Below, one piece after another: positions 27,354 to 36,378 of a stretch of 64,000 bases of DNA. The stretch is from Paenibacillus massiliensis subsp. panacisoli DSM 21345 (GTDB lineage: Bacteria; Bacillota; Bacilli; Paenibacillales; Paenibacillaceae): assembly GCF_000426545.1 (NCBI RefSeq), contig NZ_KE384534.1:547115-611114 (forward strand), given 5' to 3'. The notes under the pieces were generated by a model. That model was not told the origin of the DNA and made no database searches. It was given only the letters and a program-made list of their open reading frames with translations. The number at the start of each line of letters is the position of its first letter. Positions within the stretch are counted from its first letter, which is position 1. A program made the position numbers and the translations under genes.

Positions 27354-27871
27354 ACGATTACATTTTATTCACTGGCATTCATGGAGCAGGTAAATCGTTT
27401 CTTACAGCAGAGCTAAAGAAATCTTTGGAGTTCGATGTATATGCAATTAGTGATTTAATTAGAAAAGCGGGAACTAGGATAGATAGCGCAAATAAAAACA
27501 CATCTGATCCACTTGCTAATCAGATATTGTGGAAGAAAGAACTAAATGATATTAAATTCGACAAGAAATTTTTAGTGTTAGATGGTCATTTTTGTTTATT
27601 GGACAAATCTCGATCAGTTATTGTTTTACCAGAGGACACTTTTCTCGGAACAAAATTAAAAAAAATAGTACTAATTACGCACGAGCCTTCAGTAATAAAA
27701 GACAGACTTTTTAAAAGAGATGGTGTAGACTATCCACTAGAACTTATAAACGACTTCCAACAAAGTGAAATTAATGCTGCTTCAAACTTTTCTGAAAAGT
27801 ATAAAATCCCTCTTTTTGGTTATCATAAAAACGTGTCGATCACTGAACTTGTGAAATTTATTAATTATTGA
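27350..27871 (+). CDS. Small P-loop nucleotide or nucleoside kinase-like protein
   Basis: 173 residues with FTGIHGAGKSFLTAEL (Walker A) at the N-terminus, VLDGHFCLL (Walker B-like Asp) near residue 80, and a LITHEPSVIKDRLFKRDG stretch that fits the lid and Arg-containing region of adenylate/nucleoside kinases. So it is probably a nucleotide or polynucleotide kinase. It overlaps the ASCH gene by four bases and is followed 19 bases later by the DUF3850-like gene. Confidence 0.65.
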   Translation: MNDYILFTGIHGAGKSFLTAELKKSLEFDVYAISDLIRKAGTRIDSANKNTSDPLANQILWKKELNDIKFDKKFLVLDGHFCLLDKSRSVIVLPEDTFLGTKLKKIVLITHEPSVIKDRLFKRDGVDYPLELINDFQQSEINAASNFSEKYKIPLFGYHKNVSITELVKFINY

Positions 27872-27890
27872 TTTTGAAAGGATCTTGAGT

Positions 27891-28130
27891 ATGGAACATC
27901 AATTAAAAATCAATAAGGAGTTCTTTGATCCAGTTTTAAAAGGAATAAAGACATTCGAAATTAGATACAATGATCGCAATTTCAATGTTAGAGATATGAT
28001 TTTCCTGAATGAATGGGATCCCTTTAGAGAATTGTATACTGGGAGAAAAGTTAAAGGGGAAATAACGTATATTACAGATTATGAGCAGAAAGAAGATTAC
28101 GTAGTTTTTAGTTTTATATTACTTCATTAG
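27891..28130 (+). CDS. DUF3850/ASCH-like small protein
   Basis: 79 residues: FFDPVLKGIKTFEIRYNDRNF, DMIFLNEWDP and GRKVKGEITYIT match the DUF3850 pattern (a compact ASCH relative, best known in phages). ATG 27891 follows GAAAGGATCTTGAGT. It is the second ASCH-class protein of the same four-gene operon, which ends at the terminator 27 bases downstream. Confidence 0.75.
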   Translation: MEHQLKINKEFFDPVLKGIKTFEIRYNDRNFNVRDMIFLNEWDPFRELYTGRKVKGEITYITDYEQKEDYVVFSFILLH

Positions 28131-28156
28131 GTCAGGCGTGTATTTGGATAATGAGA

Positions 28157-28182
28157 AAGCCGTCTATTTAGACGGTTTTTTT
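28157..28182 (+). terminator. Terminator of the GNAT-ASCH operon
   Basis: Nine pairs (AAGCCGTCT with AGACGGTTT, one G-T) and an ATTT loop, followed by a T run. The following 28183-28556 holds only very short frames (for example a GTG behind GGAGGAGTA at about 28294, eight residues) and a weaker hairpin near 28425. Confidence 0.85.
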
Positions 28183-28565
28183 GCATTGAATTTTTAACGA
28201 ATTTAAAGTGGCGAATGTGTTGTTTATTAGTCGATATAAAATAATGAGCTCACTAATTCAAGTAACTATTTATAAAATATTGTAACTGGAGGAGTAGTGT
28301 GAAAAAACGTAGACAATTTATATGAAAGCGAACAAATGATCTTGCTTTTTGAAAGTTTAAGGAATATAATGGAACCAAGCAAGAAAGCAAGTATTTAAAC
28401 TTAATAGAATTCTAACGAAAATAACCCCTGTAAAGGGGCTGTTTTTAGTTTAGGGGTATTTTAAACACGCTTTTGTTAGCACTACTTCTTAAAATTACAC
28501 TCAACCAGATATGACTTGATGACAATGGTATACCCATACCCATAATAATCGATGAGGTGAAGAAA

Positions 28566-29444
28566 ATGTTGAAGAAGAAACTGTCTCTTGCATTAATGTC
28601 TGCTCTGATGCTGTTTGGTGTTGCCGCCTCTGTATCTGCAGCTCAAAAGGTAAACGTTCAGGTGGATGGTAAGAATGTGATTTTCCCAGACGCCAAGCCT
28701 TATGTTGAACAAAACCGGGTGCTGATCCCAGTGAGATTCGTCAGTGAATCACTCGGTGCTAAGGTTGACTATAAGAAAGAAACGACTGGTAACAAGGTGA
28801 ATCGTACTATCGTCATTACCCAGGCTGATAAGACGGTTCACATGAATGTGAATAGTGACAAGGTGCTGGTAGGGGATAAGATCATCACACTCGACGTTCC
28901 GGCTCGCCTGCAGCAGGAACGTGTATATGTCCCGCTGCGATTCGTATCTGAAGCATTAGGAGCTTCAGTGGACTGGAACAGCAGCAAGAGTCTGGTGAGC
29001 ATTAGCACAGGCGCTGTAGTCACCGATCCGGAGCCGGTTCCAGATCCTAAGGATGAGTTTGGATGGAAGCTTGGATACACTGATCTGGCGAAAGAACTGT
29101 TTGTGAACAATGCCAAGGTGTCTGATGGTAAGTTTACGATTACGATTCCGAAGGATGCCACGGTCAGCTATTATCCCAAAAATAGTTTAAAAAAGACTGT
29201 TCTCACTCCAGGTAAGCAATATACGTATAAATTAGAAGAAGGGCAAGGTTCTCTTTCAATTGATTTAATCTATCCGGGAAAACCTGAATCAGAGGGTTAC
29301 GCTATTTTCCTTGATGGCAGAGGGAATGAAATTGATGGAACTCAGAACGGTGTTATTCAAGATGTTGTCGTGTCTGGATTCAATGGTACATGGAATGCTG
29401 AAGCGACGCTTAGTGATGTAATCCAACTTGCTAAATCGCTATAA
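28566..29444 (+). CDS. Secreted protein with a copper-amine-oxidase N-terminal stalk domain
   Basis: About 292 residues. Signal peptide about 1-24 (VSAAQKV). Then the repeated stalk motif: VDGKNVIFPDAKPYVEQNR, VLIPVRFVSESLGAKVDY and, in the second half, RVYVPLRFVSEALGASVDW. This CAO-N domain is widespread in secreted Paenibacillus proteins as a non-enzymatic stalk. The C-terminal 130 residues are unique. ATG 28566 is chosen because GAGGTGA precedes it by five bases. Role on the surface unknown. Confidence 0.8.
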   Translation: MLKKKLSLALMSALMLFGVAASVSAAQKVNVQVDGKNVIFPDAKPYVEQNRVLIPVRFVSESLGAKVDYKKETTGNKVNRTIVITQADKTVHMNVNSDKVLVGDKIITLDVPARLQQERVYVPLRFVSEALGASVDWNSSKSLVSISTGAVVTDPEPVPDPKDEFGWKLGYTDLAKELFVNNAKVSDGKFTITIPKDATVSYYPKNSLKKTVLTPGKQYTYKLEEGQGSLSIDLIYPGKPESEGYAIFLDGRGNEIDGTQNGVIQDVVVSGFNGTWNAEATLSDVIQLAKSL

Positions 29445-29466
29445 AAATCAATAATGAGTGACAAGG

Positions 29467-29498
29467 GAACTGCTAATTCTGGCAGTTCTTTTTTTTAT
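29467..29498 (+). terminator. Hairpin terminator
   Basis: GAACTGC pairs with GCAGTTC, followed by a run of T, between the CAO-N and CARDB-like genes. Confidence 0.8.
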
Positions 29499-29530
29499 GT
29501 AATAAGTAGAAAAAAGAAAGGATGGATGCT

Positions 29531-31849
29531 ATGTTCAAGTTAAAGAAAACCTTTGTAGTAGTACCACTGATCCTTAGTCTTATGGGATCAACTATTCTAG
29601 CCGCCACTTCTACGCCAGCTTCAAACAAATTTGTTCAATTGGAGTATGGAGATACAGGGAAGAGGTTGCTAGGATACATTCCCGCTTTAAATGAAACTGT
29701 AGAACGGGACTGGGAATTATCAAGGTGGGATGGGATATACAGGTTCTCAGACGGGAAGGAACGAAAGGTTTTAAATTATGATGTGTTTAATGTGAAGAAA
29801 GAGCAGAGCGATCCAAACTTTGACAAGGAGAATGGTTTTGGACTTGTCTATAAAAGTCAAGATGCACTAGGTGAACTGTTCGATTCTATATGGTCAGGAC
29901 AGACGATCTCAGAAAAACAACGCCAATATTTCAAATCCAAATTTGCAGCTAACGCAGATGATCCTGATTTAAAAAGGGGTCATCTTTTCTATTATCAGAT
30001 TGAAAGTAAGGCAGACTTTCTCCGAACCTCCGGCATCGTCCAACGCATGGGTGTTCAGTTTGAAGAGACCCGTAAGATCGACGAAGATAAGCGACAGGCC
30101 GTGTACTCCGTCACCAAATGGCCTGAGATGCAGGTTACGCTTGGAACCGATTTGTCCGTGAATTTCACAGCTCATGGTATTTTGAACAGTATGCGTCAGG
30201 TAGATGTATTCGCATTGCCAAAGGGTGCTTTCCCAGATATGAGTAAGCGAGTGAAAGTCACTTCTATTACAACCGATAGTGCTATTTATACTAATACTGC
30301 GAAGATTGCAGCTAATGACATTTCAAAGGTCCTGGGGAAAGATGTGGACATTGTTCTAGACGATGGCTACGGCAGGACGGAGATTAAGAGTGTGACACTG
30401 CCGGAAGATTTAAAGATTGACTATATTCCGACGAAGCTGACGCTGACTGAAAACGGGCAGCTCTGGGTGAAGTACAGGTATACGGGGGACAACATCATCA
30501 TGACTGACTATGTAAATGAACGTGGTATGCCAATGCTGGCTGAGGTCAATATCACAGGCCCTGAGAGTAGTTCTCCTAAGTTAGCTTCTATGAACACCAA
30601 TCTGCCTGCTGAACTGAAGAATGACATGGAACTGAATTACATGCTGGGCAAAGTGGATGTGGGCAGTAAGCCGGGAACGTACCGTATCAAAGTCGTTACA
30701 ACGATTAATAATCCAAACCATGGAGATCGAGGGCTTGAGGCTCCAACGGAAGCCTATCGCAATAATACAATTGAAGATGAATGGACAATTGAAGTGAATG
30801 ACCTAATAGCTGAATCTATTACGGCCAGCCCCGATTCACTTGTAGTAGGAGAACACTCGACGGTGACGGCTAAGGTGAAAAATGAAGGTGATAAGGCAGT
30901 TTCGAATGTGCTGATTCGTTTCACGGAGAATGGCAAGAAGGTGATCTACGAAACACGTAAGAACCTGCCCGCGAATACATCTGTATCCGTAGGAGGCTTT
31001 CAATGGACGAGCACTTCGGGCATTCACATGCTGACTGTGGAGGTTGATCCGAAAGAGGAACAGGATGATATCAATCGAGACAACAATATAGCTGATACCA
31101 GTTGTAGCATCATCAAGCCAGGAGAGCAGGAAACTGGCAAGTGTGAGAATTCGGATGTTACTGAGGAGTGGGATACAACGTACAGAGTAAAAGTCGGAAC
31201 TGAGAGGGATGACAACGGAAGAAAGAAAACTATATGGGAGGATGAGACTGTTCAATATAGTGAAAGATTAACGATTAACGCTGAGATCAATACGAAGCAG
31301 GGGATTCCAACGCAGCCTAGAGATGGCACGACTGCTGGCAGAGAGAGTAGAGGAAGTTGGGAGATCATCCCATGGGCTAAGGAACAGAAGTTGAATCCGA
31401 ATGAAGTGACCCGTGCAGGTTACGGAGTTGAGTTCAAAGTTAAGACGAATTACATCACTGATTGGGAAACGAAAGTGCCGTCAAAAGCAACTAAAAAAGG
31501 TGGTACGTTAAAGGGTCCAGACGAAGTGTTTGTGTGGGTATGGGATTCACGAAGTAAGTTCGTGACAACACTTTCGCTGGAGAAGACAAGCGGAAATGAT
31601 CGGTCTGCAACGTGGGAGCTGCCGGAGACATTTTTTGAGACGAGTAGTGGTCCGTATCATTCATACTATGAACGAAAGTATTATACTGATAAGGCAGCTC
31701 CTGATGGAGAATTTACCTTCGTGATTGTAGCGAAGGGAGCCGGACGAAACAACATCAGCGCGTGCATTACAAAGAAGATGACTATTTTTGGCTCAATGTA
31801 TGATGATTCTCAAGCTGTTCGGGATACATCAGTATTTACCAATAATTAG
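29531..31849 (+). CDS. Secreted protein with a CARDB-like domain
   Basis: About 772 residues. Signal peptide about 1-23 (TILAATS). No recognisable domain until about residue 430, where ESITASPDSLVVGEHSTV, VKNEGDKAVSNVLIRF and RDNNIADT mark a CARDB (adhesion-type beta-sandwich) module. A C-terminal region follows with several Cys and Trp. ATG 29531 follows GAAAGGATGGATGCT. It probably forms, with the preceding CAO-N protein, a secreted surface pair. Function otherwise unknown. Confidence 0.65.
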   Translation: MFKLKKTFVVVPLILSLMGSTILAATSTPASNKFVQLEYGDTGKRLLGYIPALNETVERDWELSRWDGIYRFSDGKERKVLNYDVFNVKKEQSDPNFDKENGFGLVYKSQDALGELFDSIWSGQTISEKQRQYFKSKFAANADDPDLKRGHLFYYQIESKADFLRTSGIVQRMGVQFEETRKIDEDKRQAVYSVTKWPEMQVTLGTDLSVNFTAHGILNSMRQVDVFALPKGAFPDMSKRVKVTSITTDSAIYTNTAKIAANDISKVLGKDVDIVLDDGYGRTEIKSVTLPEDLKIDYIPTKLTLTENGQLWVKYRYTGDNIIMTDYVNERGMPMLAEVNITGPESSSPKLASMNTNLPAELKNDMELNYMLGKVDVGSKPGTYRIKVVTTINNPNHGDRGLEAPTEAYRNNTIEDEWTIEVNDLIAESITASPDSLVVGEHSTVTAKVKNEGDKAVSNVLIRFTENGKKVIYETRKNLPANTSVSVGGFQWTSTSGIHMLTVEVDPKEEQDDINRDNNIADTSCSIIKPGEQETGKCENSDVTEEWDTTYRVKVGTERDDNGRKKTIWEDETVQYSERLTINAEINTKQGIPTQPRDGTTAGRESRGSWEIIPWAKEQKLNPNEVTRAGYGVEFKVKTNYITDWETKVPSKATKKGGTLKGPDEVFVWVWDSRSKFVTTLSLEKTSGNDRSATWELPETFFETSSGPYHSYYERKYYTDKAAPDGEFTFVIVAKGAGRNNISACITKKMTIFGSMYDDSQAVRDTSVFTNN

Positions 31850-31909
31850 TGGTCACTCGTTAACTAACTAATTGATTAGAAAGCATGTAGGGTTTAATAA
31901 AGACAGAAA

Positions 31910-31938
31910 GAGGAGCCGTGTTACTAACACGGCTCCTC
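31910..31938. terminator. Perfect inverted repeat between convergent genes
   Basis: GAGGAGCCGTGTTA and TAACACGGCTCCTC, 14-base arms one base apart. It lies between the ends of a plus-strand and a minus-strand gene and may end both; T runs are poor. Confidence 0.55.
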
Positions 31939-31967
31939 GGTACAATAGTCTTGTAAGAACGGTCTAT

Positions 31968-32189
31968 TTATTTGTTAAGCTTGGTATCGAAATCATCATC
32001 TCCAAGGAATTTATACTCGTGATCAATATGTTTCAACAGATACATAATTGTCATAAATGTAAAAAATGATCCTAGCGTTGCTCCAAAAATAACATAGAGA
32101 ATTACATTAATAAAAAGAAAAATGGATACTCGTATAGGATTGAATGTTTTTTTAACTGCTAGCTTCATCCTTTTATTTACATCTTCCAT
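31968..32189 (-). CDS. Small two-helix membrane protein
   Basis: 73 residues on the minus strand with a central hydrophobic region of about 30 residues, likely two short membrane helices, and charged ends. RBS TAGGAGAC is at the right distance; TTG 32192 is an alternative start. It is one of few minus-strand genes in the first half. No family recognised. Confidence 0.5.
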   Translation of the reverse strand: MEDVNKRMKLAVKKTFNPIRVSIFLFINVILYVIFGATLGSFFTFMTIMYLLKHIDHEYKFLGDDDFDTKLNK

Positions 32190-32240
32190 CAATTCATCGT
32201 CTCCTACGTTTATGCTGAGAAGATTATACCATAATTATGC

Positions 32241-32281
32241 AAGCCTGTAGTTCTCCAGATAGGAGAGTTACGGGCTTTTTC
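32241..32281 (+). terminator. Hairpin upstream of the prepilin peptidase
   Basis: About 16 pairs (AAGCCTGTAGTTCTCC with GGAGAGTTACGGGCTT) with an AGATA-type loop and a T run on the plus strand. No plus-strand gene ends just before it, so it may be an attenuator in the leader of the next gene. Confidence 0.6.
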
Positions 32282-32342
32282 TAATTTATAGATCGAACAA
32301 AGGGGGGGGAGGAGACTGGGTGATCTACTTACATGGGGCCCG

Positions 32343-32771
32343 ATGCTGATTATGCTCGGGATTGCTACGTACACTGATCTAAGATGGCGTATTATACCAG
32401 ACAGATTGCTCATGGTGGGATTGGCCTATTTCCTTGTGCTGAGGTTTCTATATGCTGATCAGCCTTACTACAACTATGTAATAGGGATTGTAGCAGGTGC
32501 TAATGTACTGTATTTACTTGCATTAATTCGTCCAGGTGCCTTCGGTGGTGGGGATATTAAACTGATGGCAGTAATCGGTGCAGCATTGGGCTGGCAAGGA
32601 TCTCTTATTTTCTTATGGCTTGTGTTAGGAACGGTTGGATTGTTTGTGATATATAAATTGCTCCTAAGCAGAATGTTTCTATGGAAGGAAAGGAGACTGG
32701 AGATACCACTTGCTCCGTTTTTCCTTTTAGGACATTTTCTATGGGCGGTTTATTTTGACCATTGGGGTTGA
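32343..32771 (+). CDS. Prepilin peptidase (A24/TadV type)
   Basis: 142 residues, polytopic. The two catalytic Asp motifs are TDLRWRIIPD near the N-terminus and GGGDIKLM near residue 75, typical of the short TadV/CpaA class. It should cleave the Flp-type prepilin encoded in the Tad operon 18 kb upstream. ATG 32343 lacks a good site; a CTG at 32316 in the same frame follows GGGGAGGAGA more convincingly, so the true start is uncertain. Confidence 0.8.
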   Translation: MLIMLGIATYTDLRWRIIPDRLLMVGLAYFLVLRFLYADQPYYNYVIGIVAGANVLYLLALIRPGAFGGGDIKLMAVIGAALGWQGSLIFLWLVLGTVGLFVIYKLLLSRMFLWKERRLEIPLAPFFLLGHFLWAVYFDHWG

Positions 32772-32869
32772 GGAGGAAGCCGCCGCTTTATTAAGCTTTC
32801 TGGCAGGATAGACTCTATGTATAAATCTGATAATATAGTCTTAGGTAAACATAACTAAGGAGGACTCTC

Positions 32870-33418
32870 ATGGACAACAAGAAAGAAAAGGTCTTTTATG
32901 AACGTGGGACAAGTGACCTGCGGGAAAAGAGCTTGCGTGCTCAAAAACTTGTCAGAGCCTTCAATAATTGCGATCCTGAGGATGGGCAAGAGCAAGGGCA
33001 ATTGATTCGGGAATTGTTCGGTAGTGTTGGCGAAGGAGTAAGCATCGAGCATAACTTTCATTGCGATCTGGGTTATAACATTCATGTTGGCCGCAACTTC
33101 TACGCAGGCTACAACTGTACTATACTTGATATGGCAGAAGTCCGAATCGGTGACGACTGCATGATTGCGCCTAATGTCGGGATTTATACTGCAGGTCACT
33201 CCATCGATCCGAAAAATAGGAACAAAAGCGGTTATGGTCTGTCGATAACAATTGGTAATCGAGTTTGGATAGGTGGACACTGCGCAATTTTGCCCGGTGT
33301 GACAATTGGCGACAATTCGATCATAGCGGCGGGTTCGATAGTGACAAAAGATGTGTCCGCAAATACGATTGTCGCCGGTAATCCGGCCAAGTTACTTAAA
33401 CATATTGAAGAGGGATAA
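32870..33418 (+). CDS. Maa-like hexapeptide O-acetyltransferase
   Basis: 182 residues of the left-handed parallel beta-helix family: repeated hexapeptides (IGDDCMIAPNVGIYTAGH, IGNRVWIGGHC, VTIGDNSIIAAG, ANTIVAGNPAKLL) and N-terminal Maa-type helices. Maltose/galactoside O-acetyltransferases use acetyl-CoA to modify sugars in the cytoplasm. Complete length with the catalytic His (TAGHSID). RBS AAGGAGGACTCTC. It appears unrelated to its plasmid neighbours, a cargo gene. Confidence 0.9.
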   Translation: MDNKKEKVFYERGTSDLREKSLRAQKLVRAFNNCDPEDGQEQGQLIRELFGSVGEGVSIEHNFHCDLGYNIHVGRNFYAGYNCTILDMAEVRIGDDCMIAPNVGIYTAGHSIDPKNRNKSGYGLSITIGNRVWIGGHCAILPGVTIGDNSIIAAGSIVTKDVSANTIVAGNPAKLLKHIEEG

Positions 33419-33508
33419 AATTATTAAGCAGCACGGCTTTAAGCTAACGAGGAACTTTAGTTGAATGACAACAGCTAGTCTAATACTTCATTCTAACCGC
33501 ACACCTGA

Positions 33509-33643
33509 CATATCATCATCATTGGATCTAGAATGATATGGTTTGTTCGAGCGTTGAATATCGTGAGAAATTTGATCGAGAGATGCTTTAGCTAATTGTA
33601 GTTTGTTAGGGCTATTAGTTTGGTTTATTTAATTTGGTTTATT
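33509..33643. promoter_or_regulatory. Candidate tubC centromere / operator region
   Basis: Upstream of tubRZ: an inverted repeat CATATCAT (33509-33516) / ATGATATG (33533-33540), then TAGTTTG near 33600 and two direct copies of TTTGGTTTATT (33619-33629, 33633-33643; period 14). Iterated sites next to tubR are where TubR binds in known type III partition loci. No gene is seen in 33419-33742. Confidence 0.45.
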
Positions 33644-33676
33644 ATGTTCTTTTAATCATAGAGGTAGATTAATACT

Positions 33677-33709
33677 GGCTCTTGCCCAACAGGGTAAGGG
33701 CCTTTTTTT
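33677..33709 (+). terminator. Hairpin terminator just upstream of tubR
   Basis: Eleven pairs (GGCTCTTGCCC with GGGTAAGGGCC) and an ACA-type loop, then seven T. Only 33 bases separate it from the tubR start, so it may be an attenuator of tubRZ or the end of the acetyltransferase transcript. Confidence 0.75.
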
Positions 33710-33742
33710 GTTTGTACAAGAAGTGAAGGGAGGGAATGTTCC

Positions 33743-34078
33743 TTGTTAAGTAGAGAAGCAATTTTGAATGCACTGCTTTCGGCAGTTGCCCAGAATGAAA
33801 ACATGATGTGGATGCTGGCGGCTTTGCGAATGACGGATCGTCCTGTGCAGAAGGAGCAGCTGCGTGATGTGACCAATGCTCTATATAAGCATGTTCATCC
33901 TAAAGTGGAACAAGACCAATTGCCGATCCGATCAAGATATTTGCTGGATGAAGCTGCTGCCATGCTTGAGGGAGCTGCATTAGTGAATGTAGCGGAGGTA
34001 GCCAAATCTAAGCGATATACTTTATCAGCGCTTGGAGAAGAACTGCTGAATTATAGGCAGGAGCGTAGAAATTTATAA
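33743..34078 (+). CDS. tubR: TubR-like DNA-binding partition protein
   Basis: 112 residues, small, basic, with a helix-rich N-terminus and a winged-helix-like region (VNVAEVAKSKRYTLSALGEELL). It directly precedes tubZ, as TubR does in type III partition systems, where it binds iterated tubC sites and hands the plasmid to the TubZ filament. TTG start behind GGGAGGGAATGTTCC. The assignment is mainly from size and its position next to a clear tubulin-like gene. Confidence 0.65.
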   Translation: MLSREAILNALLSAVAQNENMMWMLAALRMTDRPVQKEQLRDVTNALYKHVHPKVEQDQLPIRSRYLLDEAAAMLEGAALVNVAEVAKSKRYTLSALGEELLNYRQERRNL

Positions 34079-34095
34079 GGGGAGGAAGTTAGACA

Positions 34096-35352
34096 ATGAA
34101 GATCAGTTTAAAATATGGCTTCATGGGATTAGGAATGGGAGGAACTTCAATCGCGCACGCCTGTGCTGGTGTGAAATTATCTACTAGGAGTGTACAGCGG
34201 CCTTATACGGCTCTGCTGGTTAACAGCAATGAGATGGATCTCTTCAAGTTGCCGGACTATCCGAACATTAAGAAATTGACTTTGCCTGGATATGAGCGAG
34301 GTGTAGGCCGGGACATCCAATTAGGACAAGAAGCTTTCAATGTCCATAAAGGAAGTATAGCGGAGACGGTTCAGAGCTATTTCAGCGATAGAGATTATAT
34401 CTTTATCTCCTGTGGCTTGGGTGGTGGAACAGGAACAGGAGCTGTCATTGAAGCCATCCGTTTGTTGCACTCTATAGGCTTCGCAGGGCACTTTGGTCTT
34501 CTGCTTACACTACCACGGCGTAACGAAGGCCGGAAGGTACTGGATAACGCCTTACAACGACTACAAGTGATAAAGAGAGCCATGCAAGGGCTAGGAGCTA
34601 TTGTGGTGGTAGATAATGAGAAGCTGTTCCAAATGGGGCTGAATCAAAGTCAGAGTGTGGAAGATTTCATGAAATCATGTAATCGTCAAGTGGCTCGGCT
34701 CCTGCATGATTTGAACACCGTGACTGCCAGTTATAAGCCATATGGAAGCTATCACTTTGATGCGTCGGAATGGCTGAATATGCTCAAGACGGGTGGCTGT
34801 TTACACATTGGTAAATGCATACTGCCTGCTCTGAAAGTTGATCTGACTTCTCCAGTAACTTATATGGAGGCTATCAAGCAAAGCGTGCTGAATGGTGAGC
34901 TATCAACGGGGTACGATCTGCAGGATGCAACCAGTAGTGCGGTTAGTATTGTAGCTGACAATTTGACGGCAAAGCGACTGTTTACTCATACCTTTGTGGA
35001 ACAGATTCAATCTTTTCTACATGGGTGTACACCGATACTGGATGAGAATCCCGTAGCAACTTATGTCGGAGATCAGCAAGGACAGGTGACGATCTACACG
35101 GTATTTGCTGGACTCAACTTTCCAGACAGCGTAACCAAGCTCACGGATGAACTAGCAGAGCTGGAGCGCAAAGTTGAAGAACGGAGTCAGAAGACGGATA
35201 CCATCGCGGTAGCACTGGCTGGATTCAAGTCTCATGTGAAGAAAGAGGATGTGGATTTGGAAGCTCTACTCTCAGAGGAAAAACCATCCTCGGCCCCAAA
35301 TACTCAGGTTTCGAAAGACCCATTTGATTTTTTAGACCGCCTCTCTAACTGA
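34096..35352 (+). CDS. tubZ: TubZ-like plasmid tubulin/FtsZ GTPase
   Basis: 418 residues. The nucleotide-binding signature GLGGGTGTGAV (about 109-119) is the tubulin/FtsZ T4 loop. FMGLGMGGTSIA at the start fits the T1 loop. VVVDNEKLFQMG matches FtsZ/TubZ. TubZ polymerises with GTP and moves the TubR-tubC complex for low-copy plasmid segregation. The C-terminal tail is acidic and variable. RBS GGGGAGGAAGTTAGAC. It implies this replicon is, or descends from, a large low-copy plasmid like the Bacillus ones that carry TubZ. Confidence 0.9.
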   Translation: MKISLKYGFMGLGMGGTSIAHACAGVKLSTRSVQRPYTALLVNSNEMDLFKLPDYPNIKKLTLPGYERGVGRDIQLGQEAFNVHKGSIAETVQSYFSDRDYIFISCGLGGGTGTGAVIEAIRLLHSIGFAGHFGLLLTLPRRNEGRKVLDNALQRLQVIKRAMQGLGAIVVVDNEKLFQMGLNQSQSVEDFMKSCNRQVARLLHDLNTVTASYKPYGSYHFDASEWLNMLKTGGCLHIGKCILPALKVDLTSPVTYMEAIKQSVLNGELSTGYDLQDATSSAVSIVADNLTAKRLFTHTFVEQIQSFLHGCTPILDENPVATYVGDQQGQVTIYTVFAGLNFPDSVTKLTDELAELERKVEERSQKTDTIAVALAGFKSHVKKEDVDLEALLSEEKPSSAPNTQVSKDPFDFLDRLSN

Positions 35353-35468
35353 TTCGCTTCATTAAAAGTAATGTGCGGCAAATAGCAGGTATGTATTAAT
35401 GGAGATTTTTGTGAGTTTATAGATAAGTGATGCACATAGAACATACTTAGAAAATGGGAGTGAAGCAG

Positions 35469-36125
35469 ATGTCTATTCTTCCAGAGGAGAATGTGAAGTC
35501 ATCAGTTAATGAACTGTATAGACAACACTTGAGAATTGAAATGATAGAGGAGTTGTACCGCCAATCGGTAATGATGTCTTATGAACTGGCCAATGAGTTA
35601 TCAGAACGATTTCATTTACTACCTGATCGAGAAGGAAATAATGTTGATCCAGTGATCTACCCCCCTTGTCATTTTCAGAAGTTCAACATGGAAGGAACTC
35701 CTGTATACCAACTTTCTTATCAAGGGATGCTGCCGCTTTACATGAAAGAGAATTCTTCCAAAAAACAAGTTAGAGATTATTATATTCGGGCGACAATGGA
35801 AGAAACAATACACCATGAAACACCTGTTATAGATTCCGCGTTCATTTACATTTGTCACTTTTTCCAGAATTCAATAATTCGCGATTTGGATAATCGTAAC
35901 CGTAGCGTCTTGATTAATGCTCTCCGATATGCTGGCTTTATTAAAGATGACTCATGGAAGGAAATTGAAATAATGGAATCTGGATTTTTGGATTTGGCAT
36001 GTAGAAATCATGTTCAAGTATTTGTTACGCCTTCTCAAAATGCTTTGAAGTTGATTGGAGATGTGCGTGAAAAGTATGCAAAAGGGCATGATTTTTCGGG
36101 TGCGTTTGAACCCGAAAAACACTAG
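35469..36125 (+). CDS. Unknown soluble protein downstream of tubZ
   Basis: About 218 residues, helical and charged, with no motif I recognise. The central region (VYQLSYQGMLPLYMKENSSK) suggests a folded domain. I chose ATG 35469 behind GGGAGTGAAGCAG; ATG 35454 lies before that site. Its promoter is probably in 35353-35453. It is unclear whether it belongs to the partition locus. Confidence 0.6.
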   Translation: MSILPEENVKSSVNELYRQHLRIEMIEELYRQSVMMSYELANELSERFHLLPDREGNNVDPVIYPPCHFQKFNMEGTPVYQLSYQGMLPLYMKENSSKKQVRDYYIRATMEETIHHETPVIDSAFIYICHFFQNSIIRDLDNRNRSVLINALRYAGFIKDDSWKEIEIMESGFLDLACRNHVQVFVTPSQNALKLIGDVREKYAKGHDFSGAFEPEKH

Positions 36126-36169
36126 TCCTGAGTTGTACCCGTTATTTTGAAGGGGGGATATCTTTGAAT

Positions 36170-36290
36170 CGTTGATGGAATAAAGGATTGAACCCGATAC
36201 GGAATTTAGGGACAGAGCGGAAAGGTGGGAAGAGGCTACTGCGAAACGCAGTTGAGCCGGAGACTCTGAGCACCCGTCCATAGCCCAGCG
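36170..36290 (+). ncRNA. Possible structured leader RNA (motif shared with 41.4 kb)
   Basis: GAGGCTACTGCGAAACGCAGTTG (36232-36254) forms a four-pair hairpin and is flanked by further complementary pieces (GGCT/AGCC). A near-identical block is in the 41.4 kb RNA, with a C to T change that keeps pairing as G-U. No gene fits this stretch. It would lie in the leader of the 36379 operon. Confidence 0.35.
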
Positions 36291-36378
36291 TCAATTAATC
36301 CGCAAATAGCCTATCCAATTTCACAAGTCACTAGAAAAGATAGGAAGTAAATTTCCAGCAGAAAAGGAGGAATTACGG

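Noticed and set aside
36170..36290. Known riboswitch classes (c-di-GMP, lysine, cobalamin, T-box)
   Set aside because: The conserved cores of these classes are not present in the sequence.
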